Assembly: GCA_947457605.1 (NCBI GenBank)
Contig: CANGWP010000005.1
Span: forward strand, 1 to 29,725
DNA length: 29,725 bases
Direction: 5' to 3'
DNA from: Bdellovibrionales bacterium
Lineage (GTDB): Bacteria > Bdellovibrionota > UBA1018 > CAIMNF01
Positions 1-7,458 of this stretch are shown piece after piece. The notes beneath the pieces are model-generated. The model did no database searches and was not told the DNA's origin. It saw nothing but the letters and a program-made list of their open reading frames with translations. Positions within the stretch are counted from its first letter, which is position 1. Each line of letters starts with the position of its first letter. The position numbers and the translations under genes were made by a program.

Positions 1-143
1 GAGAACTCATGAAATTCCCTGAGCCAGCCGGGGGATGAGCCATTGCGATTCAGGCTCCAGTGCTCGGTGGTCTGGCATGGGTCCTGAACCTCGGCGTGGG
101 CCAGGGAAGCTGCAAACAAGAGTAGGAGTGAAAGGATCTTCAT
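1..143 (-). CDS. Secreted protein, N-terminal part only (cut by window edge)
   Basis: The first 47 codons of a gene that runs off the left edge. It starts at ATG 143, preceded by a strong GAGGTGA Shine-Dalgarno that overlaps the stop of the TonB-like gene upstream (stop at 150-152). The N-terminus MKILSLLLLFAASLAHA is a textbook Sec signal peptide with a likely cut after AHA. No lipobox Cys is present, so the mature protein should be periplasmic or exported further. The mature start (EVQDPCQTTEHWSLN...) is not recognised. With only 6 bases between it and the transducer gene, it is probably the next member of the same motor operon. Another ATG at 150 in a different frame gives a longer reading with no signal peptide and was not chosen. 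Confidence 0.7.
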   Translation of the reverse strand, partial: MKILSLLLLFAASLAHAEVQDPCQTTEHWSLNRNGSSPGWLREFHEF

Positions 144-149
144 GATTCA

Positions 150-1325
150 TCACCTCGATAAGCTTTTGAAAATGAAAGGGTAGGTTACCGCAACCACGAC
201 ACCACCCCGGGGGTGCGGGAATTTCCATGTCTTCAGTTTTCCGAGCAGACATTGGGTTACCTGGGAGTCCTTCAGGCTGGCTTCCAAGATACCGGCATTG
301 GGTACAACTCCCGTCGCATTGATCTTGAAGTCCACCAATAGCTTCCCTGCAATGGTAGGGTCTTTCAAAATCCCGGACTCATAGCAATAGCGGATTTCGT
401 TCATGTGACTGTGAATCACACGAGCAACTTCCTCTTTGGTAAGGCCTTCGTCGACAGAGGCATCCTGGGTATTCAGGCCGACTTCAAACTGTCCGTTCCC
501 CTGGCCCTTGATGCTAAGTCCTTGTCCACTTCCATAACCGCCGTCGCTTCCGACTCTGGGTTTTCCCACCTCAGCAGCACCAAGAAGACCGTCGGCCTTC
601 TTTTGAAGCCCTGATCCAAGTAGGGTTTCGCTTGCTGAGATCTTTTGAGAAAGATTCTGGATTGCCTTTCCGGTGGCCATTACGGAATACTTCGATAGTC
701 CGCTCTTTAGGATGCTGCGAAGGCTGTTTTGAACGGTCTTGGTCTGAAATGCGCGAGCAACGGCTTTGGCTTGGGCCCTGGCGCTGGCAACTCCACCGCT
801 GGTGGGGGACTTCACTTCCTTTGGCTTGGTCAGAATAATTTTTGCGAACTTCTGGGGAATGATTGCCTCGTCAGTCTTTACTTCAGGCTCTAGGAACTTT
901 GATCCAACCACTGTGATCAGAAGCACTGAAAGCATGGCAAGGCCTTGCTTCAGGTGCCTCTTGAACAGGATGTCCTCGCTTGCCGCAGTAATGGCAGACG
1001 AAAGCGTGAATGGTAGATTTTTTGGAACGAGATTCCATGCCACCGGAGCAACGGTGCGAAGCTCGGTGACGGTGATGGTTTCTTTGGTCTGAGTGGATAG
1101 AAGAGCGGGTGCGCCAGTGAGGAGATGGTCAAAATCAAGCACGCGAAGCGATTCGACGGAACCTGATTCGAGAGTGAAATTCCTGACCCAAATGGAATTG
1201 CCCCTGCGCTCCAGCATGTACCGGACCGGGTGGCCAAGGCTGATCATGGATCTTCCATCCCAGCGGAGAGGGAGGTTCTTTCCGAACTTTACCAGGTATT
1301 TTGGTTGGTAAAAATTAGCGCTCAT
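150..1325 (-). CDS. TonB-like energy transducer with AgmX/PglI-type C-terminal domain
   Basis: 391 aa. Residues 1-125 form an apparently cytoplasmic domain that I cannot assign. One transmembrane helix follows at about 128-145 (LAMLSVLLITVVGSKF). Then comes a basic, low-complexity and glycine-rich periplasmic linker (about 150-285), and a TonB/TolA-like C-terminal domain at about 297-388. That domain carries the typical start EEVARVIHSHMNEIRYCYE and a G-x-V-x-V-x-Y-P-F end, as in proteins annotated AgmX/PglI C-terminal domain. Such proteins span the periplasm and transmit force from an ExbB/ExbD-type motor to outer-membrane partners; in Myxococcus the relatives GltG and GltJ belong to the gliding machinery. 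The start codon overlaps the preceding stop as ATGA (1322-1325), and the two ExbD genes and the ExbB gene lie upstream in the same operon. The family assignment is good; the exact role is inferred. Confidence 0.85.
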   Translation of the reverse strand: MSANFYQPKYLVKFGKNLPLRWDGRSMISLGHPVRYMLERRGNSIWVRNFTLESGSVESLRVLDFDHLLTGAPALLSTQTKETITVTELRTVAPVAWNLVPKNLPFTLSSAITAASEDILFKRHLKQGLAMLSVLLITVVGSKFLEPEVKTDEAIIPQKFAKIILTKPKEVKSPTSGGVASARAQAKAVARAFQTKTVQNSLRSILKSGLSKYSVMATGKAIQNLSQKISASETLLGSGLQKKADGLLGAAEVGKPRVGSDGGYGSGQGLSIKGQGNGQFEVGLNTQDASVDEGLTKEEVARVIHSHMNEIRYCYESGILKDPTIAGKLLVDFKINATGVVPNAGILEASLKDSQVTQCLLGKLKTWKFPHPRGGVVVAVTYPFIFKSLSR

Positions 1326-1576
1326 TTCAATAACCTCATCTCCGTGAGGAGGGTTTCGTCCCGGTCAGTGAATCCCGACCGTTTCTTGTACAGGTGGTTT
1401 TTGGACTTCTGGTTTCTTTCGCTGATTTGATTGAAAGCATCAAGAGGCTTTCGATTGATACCCTCAACGAGCTCGTCCTCGAAATTGATGTTCTTCGAAC
1501 GTTTTGATTCCTCTGCAAGAGCAGGGGATGCAAGAAAAACGAGAACTGCAAAAATCATTGAGCTTGTGATTTTCAT
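1322..1576 (-). CDS. Small secreted protein of the motor operon
   Basis: 84 aa starting at ATG 1576, with GGAG 7 bases upstream; a longer reading from 1618 would lie inside the TPR gene and would bury the signal peptide. Residues 1-21 (MKITSSMIFAVLVFLASPALA) form a signal peptide with an ALA/EE cleavage site. The mature part is about 63 residues, highly charged, with the segment INFEDELVEGINRKP followed by Lys/Arg-rich sequence. No cysteine is present, so it is not a lipoprotein. Both ends overlap neighbours by ATGA (1573-1576 with the TPR gene, 1322-1325 with the TonB-like gene), so translation is probably coupled to both and the protein is likely a periplasmic subunit of the same machine. 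I do not recognise the family by name. Confidence 0.75.
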   Translation of the reverse strand: MKITSSMIFAVLVFLASPALAEESKRSKNINFEDELVEGINRKPLDAFNQISERNQKSKNHLYKKRSGFTDRDETLLTEMRLLK

Positions 1577-4500
1577 AATTTTCTCCTTTGGAAGAACTGA
1601 CTCACATTGGTCTTCCAAGGAGAGTCAGGAGCGCTTTCAATCAGTGCAAATGCTTCAGACGGGGTTCCGCTCAAAAGCAGGACCAACCCCTTGAGAATCG
1701 GAGCGATCCCTTTTGCGCCCAGCTCGCTTTGCTCATATGCCGACACAAGGTGAAGAAGGTAATCTCTCTGTTTCAGCTCAACGCCCTTCTTCCATTCCGC
1801 CCAGATCGACTCGGGAAGTGAAGCCTTGACTTCTTTTGCCAATAGGAGGGCATCAGGACTCGGAGCCTTCAGAACCACCGAAATCTGATCCACTTTGTCC
1901 ATTGCGGATTTCATTTCGGCAACCTTGGTATGGAAAGGCTTCATGAGGTCTTCCGGGGTATTGATTCCCTTCAGATCAGAAACCAGTCTTTCATAGATCA
2001 GGGTGAGCTCAACAATGGCCTTTCTCTTCAGGTCAATCCAATTGAGCTTCATCGTCTTCGAAAATGCAAGGTCAAGCTCCTGCATCAAACGCATGCGGCG
2101 TTCAATGCTGCTTTGATCCGCAGTGAGGGGAGCGATTCCAGGTGCTGAAATCCGGATGCTTTCCAGAATTTCACCGGTCCGGGAAATGAGTTTCGGAACA
2201 AGGTGAATCTGAAGGTTTGGATTCAAGCTTTCCCAGGAGTGGGAGAGTCTTTGTACCAGCACGAGCCGATCCTGGAAGGCGAGTTTTTTCGGATTTCTCA
2301 TGGCAATGAGGGCCCAGATGGCTTGAACGTCCTTCTCGGCTTTCAGGGTATTCCGAAAAGAGGTTGCATATGCAATGCTTGCTTCCTGTCCTTGATCGAG
2401 GAGACGGATCAGACGGTACTGCTCGCACGCGGGAGCATTCTTTCCAGTGCAAACCGCCTTATTGCCCAGGAGTTGGGAAAGTCTGCCCTGGTCACTCTTG
2501 AGCCAGGAGTACTCGAGGATCTGTTTTGTGATCTCCACATCCTGATACTGGGTCAGTGCCTGATATCGTTCAAGATCCTGGATGGACTCATCCATTTTCC
2601 CGAGCTTTCGTCGTGCGTCCGCTCGAAGGAGGATCAAGGATTGAGTTTTCTGAGCCTCGAGCTTCATCTCAATCAGCCGTCCGAGTTCTCTTTCGGCACG
2701 AGCCGTCTCATTCATCGAGATGAGAGTTTTGGCATGAATGATTTCACACTCGACCTTGATCTTGGTGCCCGCAAACTTCTTGGAGCATTCCTCGGTCCGC
2801 TTGAGAGCTTCCGCAGGGTCCTGGGTCTTCAAGGTGATCTTCAGATGCGCACTTGCAGACATGTCGGCAAGTGCGGCAGGGAGGGTTTTTGATTTGAATC
2901 TGAGGTTCTTTACTCTCTGGATGAGATCAAAGAGCCTATGCCAATCCTCGCTCTGAGAGAGCGTATCGAGAGCAATCGAAACGGCAAGTGTTCCCTCATC
3001 TGTCTCAGATCGCGTCATTCCGAATTGAATCAAATTCTGGACTGCTGCCTCACGATCAAAGTACAGGTAGCCGATCTTGTATGATTCCAGGAGGTATGCG
3101 CGCAGGCTGTTTTGTTCGTCCGCAGTGGCTTTCTTGAAATCCGCTCCTGCAATGACGCCAACCCACTCGAGCATTCCCTGAAGTTGCTCTTTTGCGACGG
3201 GTTCCGGTTTCGCAATGATTGCTTGAACCTTGAGTTTTTCAGGGATCAGGTCTTGTTTCTTGAATTCCCGGTAGCGTGCCGAGAGCCAGCGAAGGGTGAT
3301 GGTGGGTAGTGAGAGTTTTTTTGATTCAAGTGCCTGTGCATATTCCGGCTTCATGAGCTCGGAATACCGCTTCGCAGCCTCTCCGTACTCGCCTAACTCA
3401 AACAAGGTTTCTGCGAGTGAGTATTTTGAGGCGAGAGAGGTGGAGTTGTCGCGACCAAACAGTTCTTCCACAGATTCTGTAAGGGTGATCAAAGGCCTTA
3501 CCAGCACCCCGCGCTCAGTCGCCATCTTGTTTTTGATCACGAGCTTGTGCAGATCATTGAGAGAACTGGTAAGAATCTGCTCCATTTTTGGCTGGATCTT
3601 CTCATTTCGAAGGCTCTTCAGTTCGCCGATCAGGGGAGAGATCTGGCCCCAGTTCCGTTTTTGAAAGTGATATTGGTACAGAAGGAGGGCAACCTCTGAG
3701 GTTTCAGGGAGATCATGGTATTTATTAATGAGTTGGTTTTTCAGTTGCTCGAGCTCCGAGGTTAGGGTGTAGGCCTTCAAAAGTTTTGCAAACTTGAAAA
3801 CAACGGTTCCAAAATGCACCCCGGTTTTGTCAAAATTCTTGAAGGTGGCAAGTGCCTGTTCCACGTTTGCGAAATCCTGTTTCTTGTTGATCGCCTCGAA
3901 GTTGAAGAGGGCGAGGTCATTGAAGGCGCTTTCGAGGAAAGCGGTCTCTGCCGTTGTTTCGTCTTTTTTTCCTTCAATCTTTACGAAATAAAACTCGGTT
4001 TCTCTTTTGAGTTTCTCAATTGCTGCCTGATACTGGGTCAGGTTGAAATGACTCCATGCGGACTTGTGAAGTGCGATGGCGTAAAAGTTGGATTCCTGCA
4101 TTTTTTCGATTTGAGCAAGGTAGCCAAGTGCATCCTGATGTTGATTTGCATCCTGGGCAAAGTCGGAGAGGTCCATCAGTGCTGAATCCAGATATTCGAA
4201 CCGAGGTTGGTTTTGGACAAGGTAAAGGTAATCGGCTTTTGCCAGCTCCAGGAGACCGAGCTCCCGGTATGCCTTCCCCCGCTTGAAGTGCGCGATCGGA
4301 GAGTAGCCATGATACGGGTATTTCGCGATGAGCTCGCTCAGGGCCTGTACCCCATTCTTCAGGGCATCAGAATGGAGGCGGGACTTGTTTTTAATGGAGA
4401 TGCCTTCGCTGATCCGGAAGGAAATTCCAGAGCTTTCAAGGTACAGATCACCGAGTCTATGCAAAAGATCCGCTTCCTGCCGGGTTCCCCGGTATTGATT

Positions 4501-4662
4501 CAGGAGTTTTCTGAGCTTTGCGATTCCCTGGTCTTGAATGGAAAGGGCGGCCATATCCTGAACCGCTGCAGATGGAGCCACCGCTTGACCAGCGTGGGCA
4601 AGGCCGGGGCCTCCCGAGAGAATCGCAAAAAGCATTGTATTGAGGCCCATTCCCGATTTCAT
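1573..4662 (-). CDS. Large periplasmic TPR-repeat protein of the motor operon
   Basis: 1029 aa. The N-terminus has a signal peptide (hydrophobic stretch about residues 6-22, cut after LAHA) and no lipobox, so the protein should be periplasmic. The remainder is helical and TPR-like: for example residues about 119-152 (AHFKRGKAYRELGLLELAKA) and 193-221 (ALHKSAWSHFNLTQYQAAIE) have the W/L/G/Y/A/A pattern of TPR helix pairs, and similar units recur to about residue 720. TPR arrays are protein-binding scaffolds, and large TPR proteins accompany ExbB/ExbD-type motors in Myxococcus gliding clusters (GltC, GltE, GltI). The start at 4662 overlaps the ExbD stop as ATGA; AAGGA abuts this ATG, so ATG 4650 (Met5) is a possible alternative start and would still keep the signal peptide. 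The 3' end overlaps the small secreted gene by 4 bases. Confidence 0.85.
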   Translation of the reverse strand: MKSGMGLNTMLFAILSGGPGLAHAGQAVAPSAAVQDMAALSIQDQGIAKLRKLLNQYRGTRQEADLLHRLGDLYLESSGISFRISEGISIKNKSRLHSDALKNGVQALSELIAKYPYHGYSPIAHFKRGKAYRELGLLELAKADYLYLVQNQPRFEYLDSALMDLSDFAQDANQHQDALGYLAQIEKMQESNFYAIALHKSAWSHFNLTQYQAAIEKLKRETEFYFVKIEGKKDETTAETAFLESAFNDLALFNFEAINKKQDFANVEQALATFKNFDKTGVHFGTVVFKFAKLLKAYTLTSELEQLKNQLINKYHDLPETSEVALLLYQYHFQKRNWGQISPLIGELKSLRNEKIQPKMEQILTSSLNDLHKLVIKNKMATERGVLVRPLITLTESVEELFGRDNSTSLASKYSLAETLFELGEYGEAAKRYSELMKPEYAQALESKKLSLPTITLRWLSARYREFKKQDLIPEKLKVQAIIAKPEPVAKEQLQGMLEWVGVIAGADFKKATADEQNSLRAYLLESYKIGYLYFDREAAVQNLIQFGMTRSETDEGTLAVSIALDTLSQSEDWHRLFDLIQRVKNLRFKSKTLPAALADMSASAHLKITLKTQDPAEALKRTEECSKKFAGTKIKVECEIIHAKTLISMNETARAERELGRLIEMKLEAQKTQSLILLRADARRKLGKMDESIQDLERYQALTQYQDVEITKQILEYSWLKSDQGRLSQLLGNKAVCTGKNAPACEQYRLIRLLDQGQEASIAYATSFRNTLKAEKDVQAIWALIAMRNPKKLAFQDRLVLVQRLSHSWESLNPNLQIHLVPKLISRTGEILESIRISAPGIAPLTADQSSIERRMRLMQELDLAFSKTMKLNWIDLKRKAIVELTLIYERLVSDLKGINTPEDLMKPFHTKVAEMKSAMDKVDQISVVLKAPSPDALLLAKEVKASLPESIWAEWKKGVELKQRDYLLHLVSAYEQSELGAKGIAPILKGLVLLLSGTPSEAFALIESAPDSPWKTNVSQFFQRRKL

Positions 4663-5144
4663 TCCTTGATCACTCCGAATTTGACTTCTGAGTAGCCATT
4701 CTTTGCCAGGGTGCGAAGGACCATCTTCATGGTGGAGAAGGGCACGTTCTGATCCGAGAGCAGAATGGCCCTGGCATCGTCTTTCACCGTTTCGTTGGAC
4801 TTGGCAATGAGCTTCTGCCGTTCCCGCTCTTTCCCGAGTCTATCATTGAAAGGCTTCTCGAAGTTCTGGTACCCGGTCACGAATTCCTTTTCGATCAGGA
4901 TTCCCTTGTCTGAAAGCTCTACCTGGAGCGCGGACTCACTAAGGGCGGTCGTATTCATTCCTGCGGGAAGCCTTGTTCCATTGGACGGAGAAATGGTGAG
5001 GGCGTCGGATGCGATTCCTTTCAGAAGAAAAACGAGGAGGATCGTAAAGATATCCGCCATTGAGGTGATCTGAAGGCTCATCTGTCCCGAATCCTTCGGG
5101 GCTTTGTTTTTCTTGAAGAGTCGTCTTCTTCTGGATCTCATCAT
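4659..5144 (-). CDS. ExbD/TolR-family protein (second copy)
   Basis: 161 aa. A very basic cytoplasmic N-terminus (MMRSRRRRLFKKNK) is followed by the ExbD/TolR transmembrane helix (about residues 24-44), which carries the proton-path aspartate at D31 in ITSMADIFTILLVFLL, then a periplasmic domain. The start was set at ATG 5144 because AGGAG sits 7 bases upstream; the in-frame TTG at 5171 has no such site. The helix lacks the usual proline before the Asp (S-M-A-D instead of P-x-x-D), so this copy has diverged from its neighbour. Paired, non-identical ExbD proteins next to one ExbB-like channel are typical of AglR/AglQ/AglS in Myxococcus. The gene lies 10 bases after the first exbD-like gene and overlaps the TPR gene by ATGA. 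Confidence 0.9.
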   Translation of the reverse strand: MMRSRRRRLFKKNKAPKDSGQMSLQITSMADIFTILLVFLLKGIASDALTISPSNGTRLPAGMNTTALSESALQVELSDKGILIEKEFVTGYQNFEKPFNDRLGKERERQKLIAKSNETVKDDARAILLSDQNVPFSTMKMVLRTLAKNGYSEVKFGVIKE

Positions 5145-5151
5145 AAGGGAA

Positions 5152-5156
5152 CTCCT
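5152..5156 (-). promoter_or_regulatory. Shine-Dalgarno that sets the start of the second ExbD gene
   Basis: On the minus strand the sequence TTTTAGGAGTTCCCTT precedes ATG 5144. The TAG stop of the first ExbD gene (5155-5157) is itself part of this TAGGAG site, so a ribosome terminating on the first gene stands directly on the initiation site of the second. This supports translational coupling and rejects the upstream TTG at 5171. Confidence 0.7.
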
Positions 5157-5598
5157 AAAACTCCCCGACAATGACGGGGAGGTTTACCCGGTTTAAGTGA
5201 CCCATTACCTGGGATAGGGACTGAAATCCCACCTCATCGTCGGCAGAAACCAGAATCTGGGTAAGTTTGTAATCATTGGACTTCAGGACATCGAGTTCGG
5301 CTTCCATGGTCTTGACCGACTCCGGCTTTGAAAGGTCGAAGCGGAGGGTGCCGTTTTTCTTTCCTTTTTCACGGAATTCCGCGATCTGATTGCCTTTCAC
5401 TCTCACCACGAGTTCCGTATCCGGCTCGCTCTGAGCGGCATCGACAGCATTTCCGGGTGTGCTCACTTCGAAGAACCCGATGCTGAGAAAGCTTGCCGAG
5501 GCGAGCAAAAAGGTGATGAGAACGGTGAAGCAATCAATGATCGGAGTGATATTGATATCGACGTCCTGCTGATTGCTGCTTCCGAAATTCGCGCTCAT
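5155..5598 (-). CDS. ExbD/TolR-family protein (first copy)
   Basis: 147 aa, the usual ExbD length. A short polar N-terminus (residues 1-14) is followed by the signature DINITPIIDCFTVLITFLLA, with the conserved proton-carrying aspartate at D22 preceded by P19, then one transmembrane helix and a periplasmic domain of about 100 residues. In ExbB/ExbD, TolQ/TolR and AglR/Q/S complexes this Asp couples proton flow to movement. The start codon overlaps the ExbB-like stop as ATGA (5595-5598). Two different ExbD proteins downstream of a single channel gene suggest a motor with a mixed ExbD dimer, although that composition is inference. Confidence 0.92.
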   Translation of the reverse strand: MSANFGSSNQQDVDINITPIIDCFTVLITFLLASASFLSIGFFEVSTPGNAVDAAQSEPDTELVVRVKGNQIAEFREKGKKNGTLRFDLSKPESVKTMEAELDVLKSNDYKLTQILVSADDEVGFQSLSQVMGHLNRVNLPVIVGEF

Positions 5599-6248
5599 GA
5601 ATTTCTCCGATCATCCGGAGTTCCGAGGCTCGATACCATGATTGAATCAAGCACAAGAAGTCCTGCGGATTCAAGTTCAGCCACCAGGCGGTTCGCCTTA
5701 TTGATGAAGAAGCTGAAAACAACCATGCAAGGAACCGCCACGGCCAGGCCAAGCATGGTGGCGTTCATTGCGGTGGAGATCCCGTTGGCAAGAAGCGTTG
5801 CCTTTTGCTGGGGGTCCGCGTGTCCAACGGCTGCGAATGACTCAATCAGACCTGCAATGGTTCCAAGGAGTCCGAGAAGGGTGGCCACGTTTGCAATCGT
5901 TGCAAGGTAGCTTGTGCGCTTTTGAATCTTTTCGGAGTACTTGTTTCGGGCCATCTCGATTGAGTTCATGATGAGTTCCTCGGGCTGATGGGCGCGTTCC
6001 AAGGCGCTTTTGATCAGATCCGCGCTTGGTTTGCCGGAGAACTGATTGCAGAGGGCGACCGCATCATTGAGTCTGCCTTTTGAGACAAGTTCACGAATCT
6101 TGTCGAAGAATCCGTCCACGTTGTCGATGGAGTAGCCCTTGAAGAGGGTCTGGGCCCGCTCCACAATGATTGCGCCTGCAATGATTCCCGCGGCAAGGAT
6201 CGGGGCCACATGCATAAAGTTATTTTTAATGAATTCAAAAAATTCCAT
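5595..6248 (-). CDS. MotA/TolQ/ExbB-family proton channel
   Basis: 217 aa with three membrane segments in the family arrangement: about residues 13-30 (VAPILAAGIIAGAIIVE), about 115-140 (ANVATLLGLLGTIAGLIESF) and about 155-183 (STAMNATMLGLAVAVPCMVVF). A cytoplasmic loop of about 80 residues lies between the first two. The LLGLLGTI.G and AM..T..GL.VA.P motifs are diagnostic of the TolQ/ExbB family. The protein should form the inner-membrane stator ring around an ExbD dimer, powered by the proton gradient. GGAG lies upstream of ATG 6248, 10 bases after the stop of the 313-aa gene. The context (two ExbD genes, a TPR protein and a TonB-like transducer) fits a dedicated motor rather than the housekeeping Tol-Pal system, because no tolB, pal or cpoB is seen. 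Confidence 0.93.
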   Translation of the reverse strand: MEFFEFIKNNFMHVAPILAAGIIAGAIIVERAQTLFKGYSIDNVDGFFDKIRELVSKGRLNDAVALCNQFSGKPSADLIKSALERAHQPEELIMNSIEMARNKYSEKIQKRTSYLATIANVATLLGLLGTIAGLIESFAAVGHADPQQKATLLANGISTAMNATMLGLAVAVPCMVVFSFFINKANRLVAELESAGLLVLDSIMVSSLGTPDDRRNS

Positions 6249-6258
6249 ATCGTTCTCC

Positions 6259-7200
6259 TTATTTCTGGTTACAGGTCCACTCTTGTTTTTGAAGCGTATT
6301 CCAATCGCGCATCATTGCCCGATCGTTCAACCCACTATTGGTCCGGGCGAGAGACTGAAGTTCCTTGGTCTTCGCTTTCAATTCTTGTGAGTTCGAGTCA
6401 GCTCCCGCTTTTCCCCAGGAGTCCTGAAAATCATCCGCATGCGCATCGCTCAGAAGGTCGTCCATAAAACGTTTCTTCTGGGGAATGCAGGATTCGCGAC
6501 ATTGTGCAGCTCCGGTGCAGTAGGAAACGCGAATGATGCTCTCAGGTCCGACCACGGGTCCGATGACGATTTCTTCCTTGCCTTTGAGTTTCAACACCTG
6601 GAATTCGACAGGCTTTTGATTTACCTTTACACAGATGCTTTTTTTATTCACGTTCTCTGCAGCAACAGGAAACGCATTTGAGAAATCAAGAAAGCTTTCG
6701 ATGTCCTTTGATTTTGCGGATTCTTGATGACGGTATTCGAAAGTGTAGCAGTTTTTGGCAGTCTCAGACTTTGCCACGGGGGCCGTTTTCTTGATAGGTG
6801 CCGCTTTGGAGGGAGCGCTTGCGACAGGAGCGCTCTCTGCAGTGGAGCCTGGAGCGGCGATCCTTGGTAAGCTTTCTTTTGAGGCGGAAGCTTCTTTGAT
6901 TGCAGGGGCTATTGAGGGATTTAAATTCGCTCCAGGCTCGGAGTTGGAGGGTATCGCGGCAACACCCGCGCTCGCTCCGGCAGTTCCAACTTCGCTGGTT
7001 TCTGATGTCCCGTTGGCCGGGTTCTCTGTGGTTGCCTCTGATTCAGAAGGAATGGTTGATTTTGATTCTGCAGTTGGGCTGGAGGGAGCGGCGGGCTCGG
7101 AAGAGGTGCCGGTGTTCGATTTATCCTCGGTTTTCTGCATGAAAAACCAAGTTCCCACTGAAAGCGCGAGCACAGCCGCGATGATTCCGATTTTCCGCAT
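6259..7200 (-). CDS. Membrane-anchored protein with low-complexity linker and Cys-rich C-terminus, first gene of the motor operon
   Basis: 313 aa from ATG 7200, chosen because AGGAGG stands 5 bases upstream; the reading from 7251 adds 17 residues without support. An N-terminal hydrophobic segment (MRKIGIIAAVLALSVGTWFF) is a signal anchor or uncleaved signal peptide. Residues about 25-150 are rich in Ala, Ser, Pro, Glu and Thr, a probable extended periplasmic linker. The C-terminal half (about 150-313) is a compact-looking domain with six cysteines, including the cluster CTGAAQCRESC, which could form disulfides in the periplasm. I do not recognise the family. It is the first gene after the promoter and sits 10 bases before the ExbB-like gene, so it is probably co-produced with the motor. 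Confidence 0.8.
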   Translation of the reverse strand: MRKIGIIAAVLALSVGTWFFMQKTEDKSNTGTSSEPAAPSSPTAESKSTIPSESEATTENPANGTSETSEVGTAGASAGVAAIPSNSEPGANLNPSIAPAIKEASASKESLPRIAAPGSTAESAPVASAPSKAAPIKKTAPVAKSETAKNCYTFEYRHQESAKSKDIESFLDFSNAFPVAAENVNKKSICVKVNQKPVEFQVLKLKGKEEIVIGPVVGPESIIRVSYCTGAAQCRESCIPQKKRFMDDLLSDAHADDFQDSWGKAGADSNSQELKAKTKELQSLARTNSGLNDRAMMRDWNTLQKQEWTCNQK

Positions 7201-7256
7201 ACGTTCCTCCTGAGGCCATTCGAGTCTTTTGTTGACCAAAACAGTACTCAATTTGA

Positions 7257-7284
7257 AGTTTATTTCACCCGCTTAAATTGTCAA
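7257..7284 (-). promoter_or_regulatory. Predicted sigma70-type promoter of the motor operon
   Basis: Read on the minus strand, TTGACA (7279-7284) is separated by 16 bases from TAAACT (7257-7262), which matches four of six -10 positions. It lies 57 bases upstream of ATG 7200 in an AT-rich intergenic stretch. The nearest upstream gene on the same strand ends at 7459. This is a pattern match only. Confidence 0.5.
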
Positions 7285-7392
7285 TGTTTTTTAAGAATTG
7301 CTTTTTTCCAATGACTTATAGCGTTAAAGCATAAACAAAAGCAGTTTAATTAAATCATAGTCATTTAAGGGGGAGGGGCAAGAGGAAAGTTG

Positions 7393-7420
7393 AAATCAAA
7401 GTGGAGGTTGAGTTTGATTT
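7393..7420. repeat. AT-rich inverted repeat after the glycosyltransferase gene
   Basis: AAATCAAA (7393-7400) and TTTGATTT (7413-7420) are perfect 8-base inverted arms around a 12-base loop. They lie 39 bases beyond the glycosyltransferase stop on its strand. It could be a weak transcript end or an operator. There is no GC-rich stem and no U-run, so a terminator call is not secure. Confidence 0.3.
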
Positions 7421-7458
7421 GTCGGGCGTTTGTCAAAGTCGCGACGATTTTGTTTGTT

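Noticed and set aside
7..252. 81-codon open frame on the minus strand
   Set aside because: It is out of frame with both the TonB-like gene end and the signal-peptide gene starting at 143; the latter has the better ribosome site and a clear signal peptide.
2203..2892. 229-codon open frame on the plus strand
   Set aside because: It lies wholly antisense to the TPR gene, whose signal peptide, repeats and operon overlaps are clear, and its translation shows no protein-like pattern.
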